Positions 20,772-21,331 of a stretch of DNA of 21,331 bases are shown here, one piece after another. Location: NCBI GenBank assembly GCA_045119035.1, contig JBGVCU010000017.1, positions 1 to 21,331 of the forward strand, read 5' to 3'. The position numbers and the translations under genes were made by a program. The notes under the pieces were generated by a model, which ran no database searches, was not told the DNA's origin, and worked only from the letters and a program-made list of their open reading frames with translations. Every line of letters begins with the position of its first letter. Position 1 is the stretch's first letter. Source of the DNA: CAYVQA01 sp045119035. GTDB lineage: Bacteria; Bacillota_I; Bacilli_A; ML615J-28; CAG-313.

Positions 20772-21331
20772 ATGAGTATTGAAATAATTGATTTAACAAA
20801 AGAATATAAAGATATCAAGGCTTTAGATAATTTAAATTTAGTAATTAATGATAATGAATTATTTTCATTATTAGGACTTAATGGAGCAGGAAAAACGACA
20901 TTAATTAAAATATTGTCTACATTAACACGTCCTACTAAGGGAATAGTTTATATTAATAATTATTCTATTTTAAAGGATGATTTAAAAATAAAAGAAATAA
21001 TTGATATTTCGTTACAAGAAACAAGCATTGCAAGAAACTTAACAGTTTTAGAAAACATAAAGTTTTATGGAAAACTAAACGCTTTAGAAGAAGATGAATT
21101 TAATGAAAGATTAGAATATTTAATTGACGTTTTTAATTTAGATAAAGTAAAAAACAAAAAAGCAAAAAAACTATCTGGTGGATATCAAAGGAAACTTTCT
21201 ATTTTACTAGCTTTATTAAAAAAACCAAAAATATTATTTTTAGATGAACCAACATTAGGTCTAGATGTTATAGCAAGAAAAGAGCTATGGTCTATTATTA
21301 AAAAACTAAAAAAAGAAATGACCATAATACT
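20772..21331 (+). CDS. ABC transporter ATP-binding protein, 5' part (CcmA/NatA-type)
   Basis: 186 codons of an ABC ATPase that runs off the right edge. Visible: Walker A GLNGAGKTT (35-43), Q-loop Gln in DISLQET, signature LSGGYQRK (134-141), Walker B ILFLDEP with Asp158 and Glu159, and the D-loop LGLD. The sequence style (LTKEYKDIKALDNLNL, STLTRPTKG) fits the CcmA/NatA group of exporters of drugs, ions or peptides, whose permease is normally encoded just downstream. GGAGG 7 nt upstream fixes the start. Given the neighbouring TipAS/APH genes a drug exporter is attractive but not shown; it has its own promoter after a strong terminator. Confidence 0.92.
   Translation, partial: MSIEIIDLTKEYKDIKALDNLNLVINDNELFSLLGLNGAGKTTLIKILSTLTRPTKGIVYINNYSILKDDLKIKEIIDISLQETSIARNLTVLENIKFYGKLNALEEDEFNERLEYLIDVFNLDKVKNKKAKKLSGGYQRKLSILLALLKKPKILFLDEPTLGLDVIARKELWSIIKKLKKEMTII

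Noticed and set aside
1..21331. Genetic code 4 (TGA read as tryptophan)
   Set aside because: Trp residues at conserved positions are encoded by TGG and no gene needs an in-frame TGA to be complete. Only the lack of TGA stops is notable.

Overview
The window comes from a very AT-rich, low-GC Gram-positive bacterium, most likely a Bacilli/Erysipelotrichia/Mollicutes-related lineage. The support is a run of typical Firmicute genes (rsmD-coaD-ylbJ order, a CshA-like DEAD-box helicase, strong AGGAGG ribosome sites), clostridial-type AroC and AroE motifs, and tRNAs with encoded CCA. Tryptophan is encoded by TGG and no gene contains an in-frame TGA. None of the 21 readable gene ends uses TGA as stop (15 TAA, 6 TAG). 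Most promoters share one design: a TTGAxx-like -35, exactly 17 bp, then TATAAT, often with an upstream TG (extended -10).

Layout. 1-142: right end of an IS3-family insertion sequence. 238-1353: alkaline phosphatase lipoprotein. 1364-3413: rsmD and coaD behind a promoter whose leader carries two perfect hairpins, facing a short, divergent YlbJ-like membrane protein with which coaD overlaps tail to tail. 3515-4984: HAD phosphatase plus a two-helix membrane protein. 5086-10742: a compact aromatic-amino-acid operon, aroB-aroC-aroE/aroK fusion-aroF(DAHP synthase)-aroA, ending in a terminator. It supplies every step from erythrose-4-P/PEP to chorismate except 3-dehydroquinate dehydratase. 10850-10926: tRNA-Arg(UCU), minus strand. 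11076-12923: DUF885-type zinc-peptidase-like lipoprotein. 13044-14567: CshA-like RNA helicase. 14691-14767: tRNA-Glu(UUC).

Downstream of tRNA-Glu the content becomes accessory. A broken KilA-N phage-type gene (TGG-to-TAG nonsense, 5' truncated) lies between two copies of a 27-bp direct repeat (25/27 identical) that starts at the 3' end of the tRNA. It is followed by an AbrB-like antitoxin/RelE-ParE toxin pair with a perfect inverted repeat at its transcription start. Two terminators in tandem then precede a Fic protein with a C-terminal helix-turn-helix. The Fic promoter is overlaid by a four-unit, exactly 11-bp-periodic repeat and an inverted fifth copy placed between -35 and -10. This is the best candidate for an uncharacterised regulatory module. 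Next come a secreted six-repeat Kelch protein and a three-gene cassette (80-aa unknown protein, free-standing TipAS drug-binding domain, unusually short APH-type phosphotransferase) that looks like an antibiotic-recognition/modification unit. The window ends inside an ABC transporter ATPase gene.

All family calls were made by reading motifs by eye; no database search was run.
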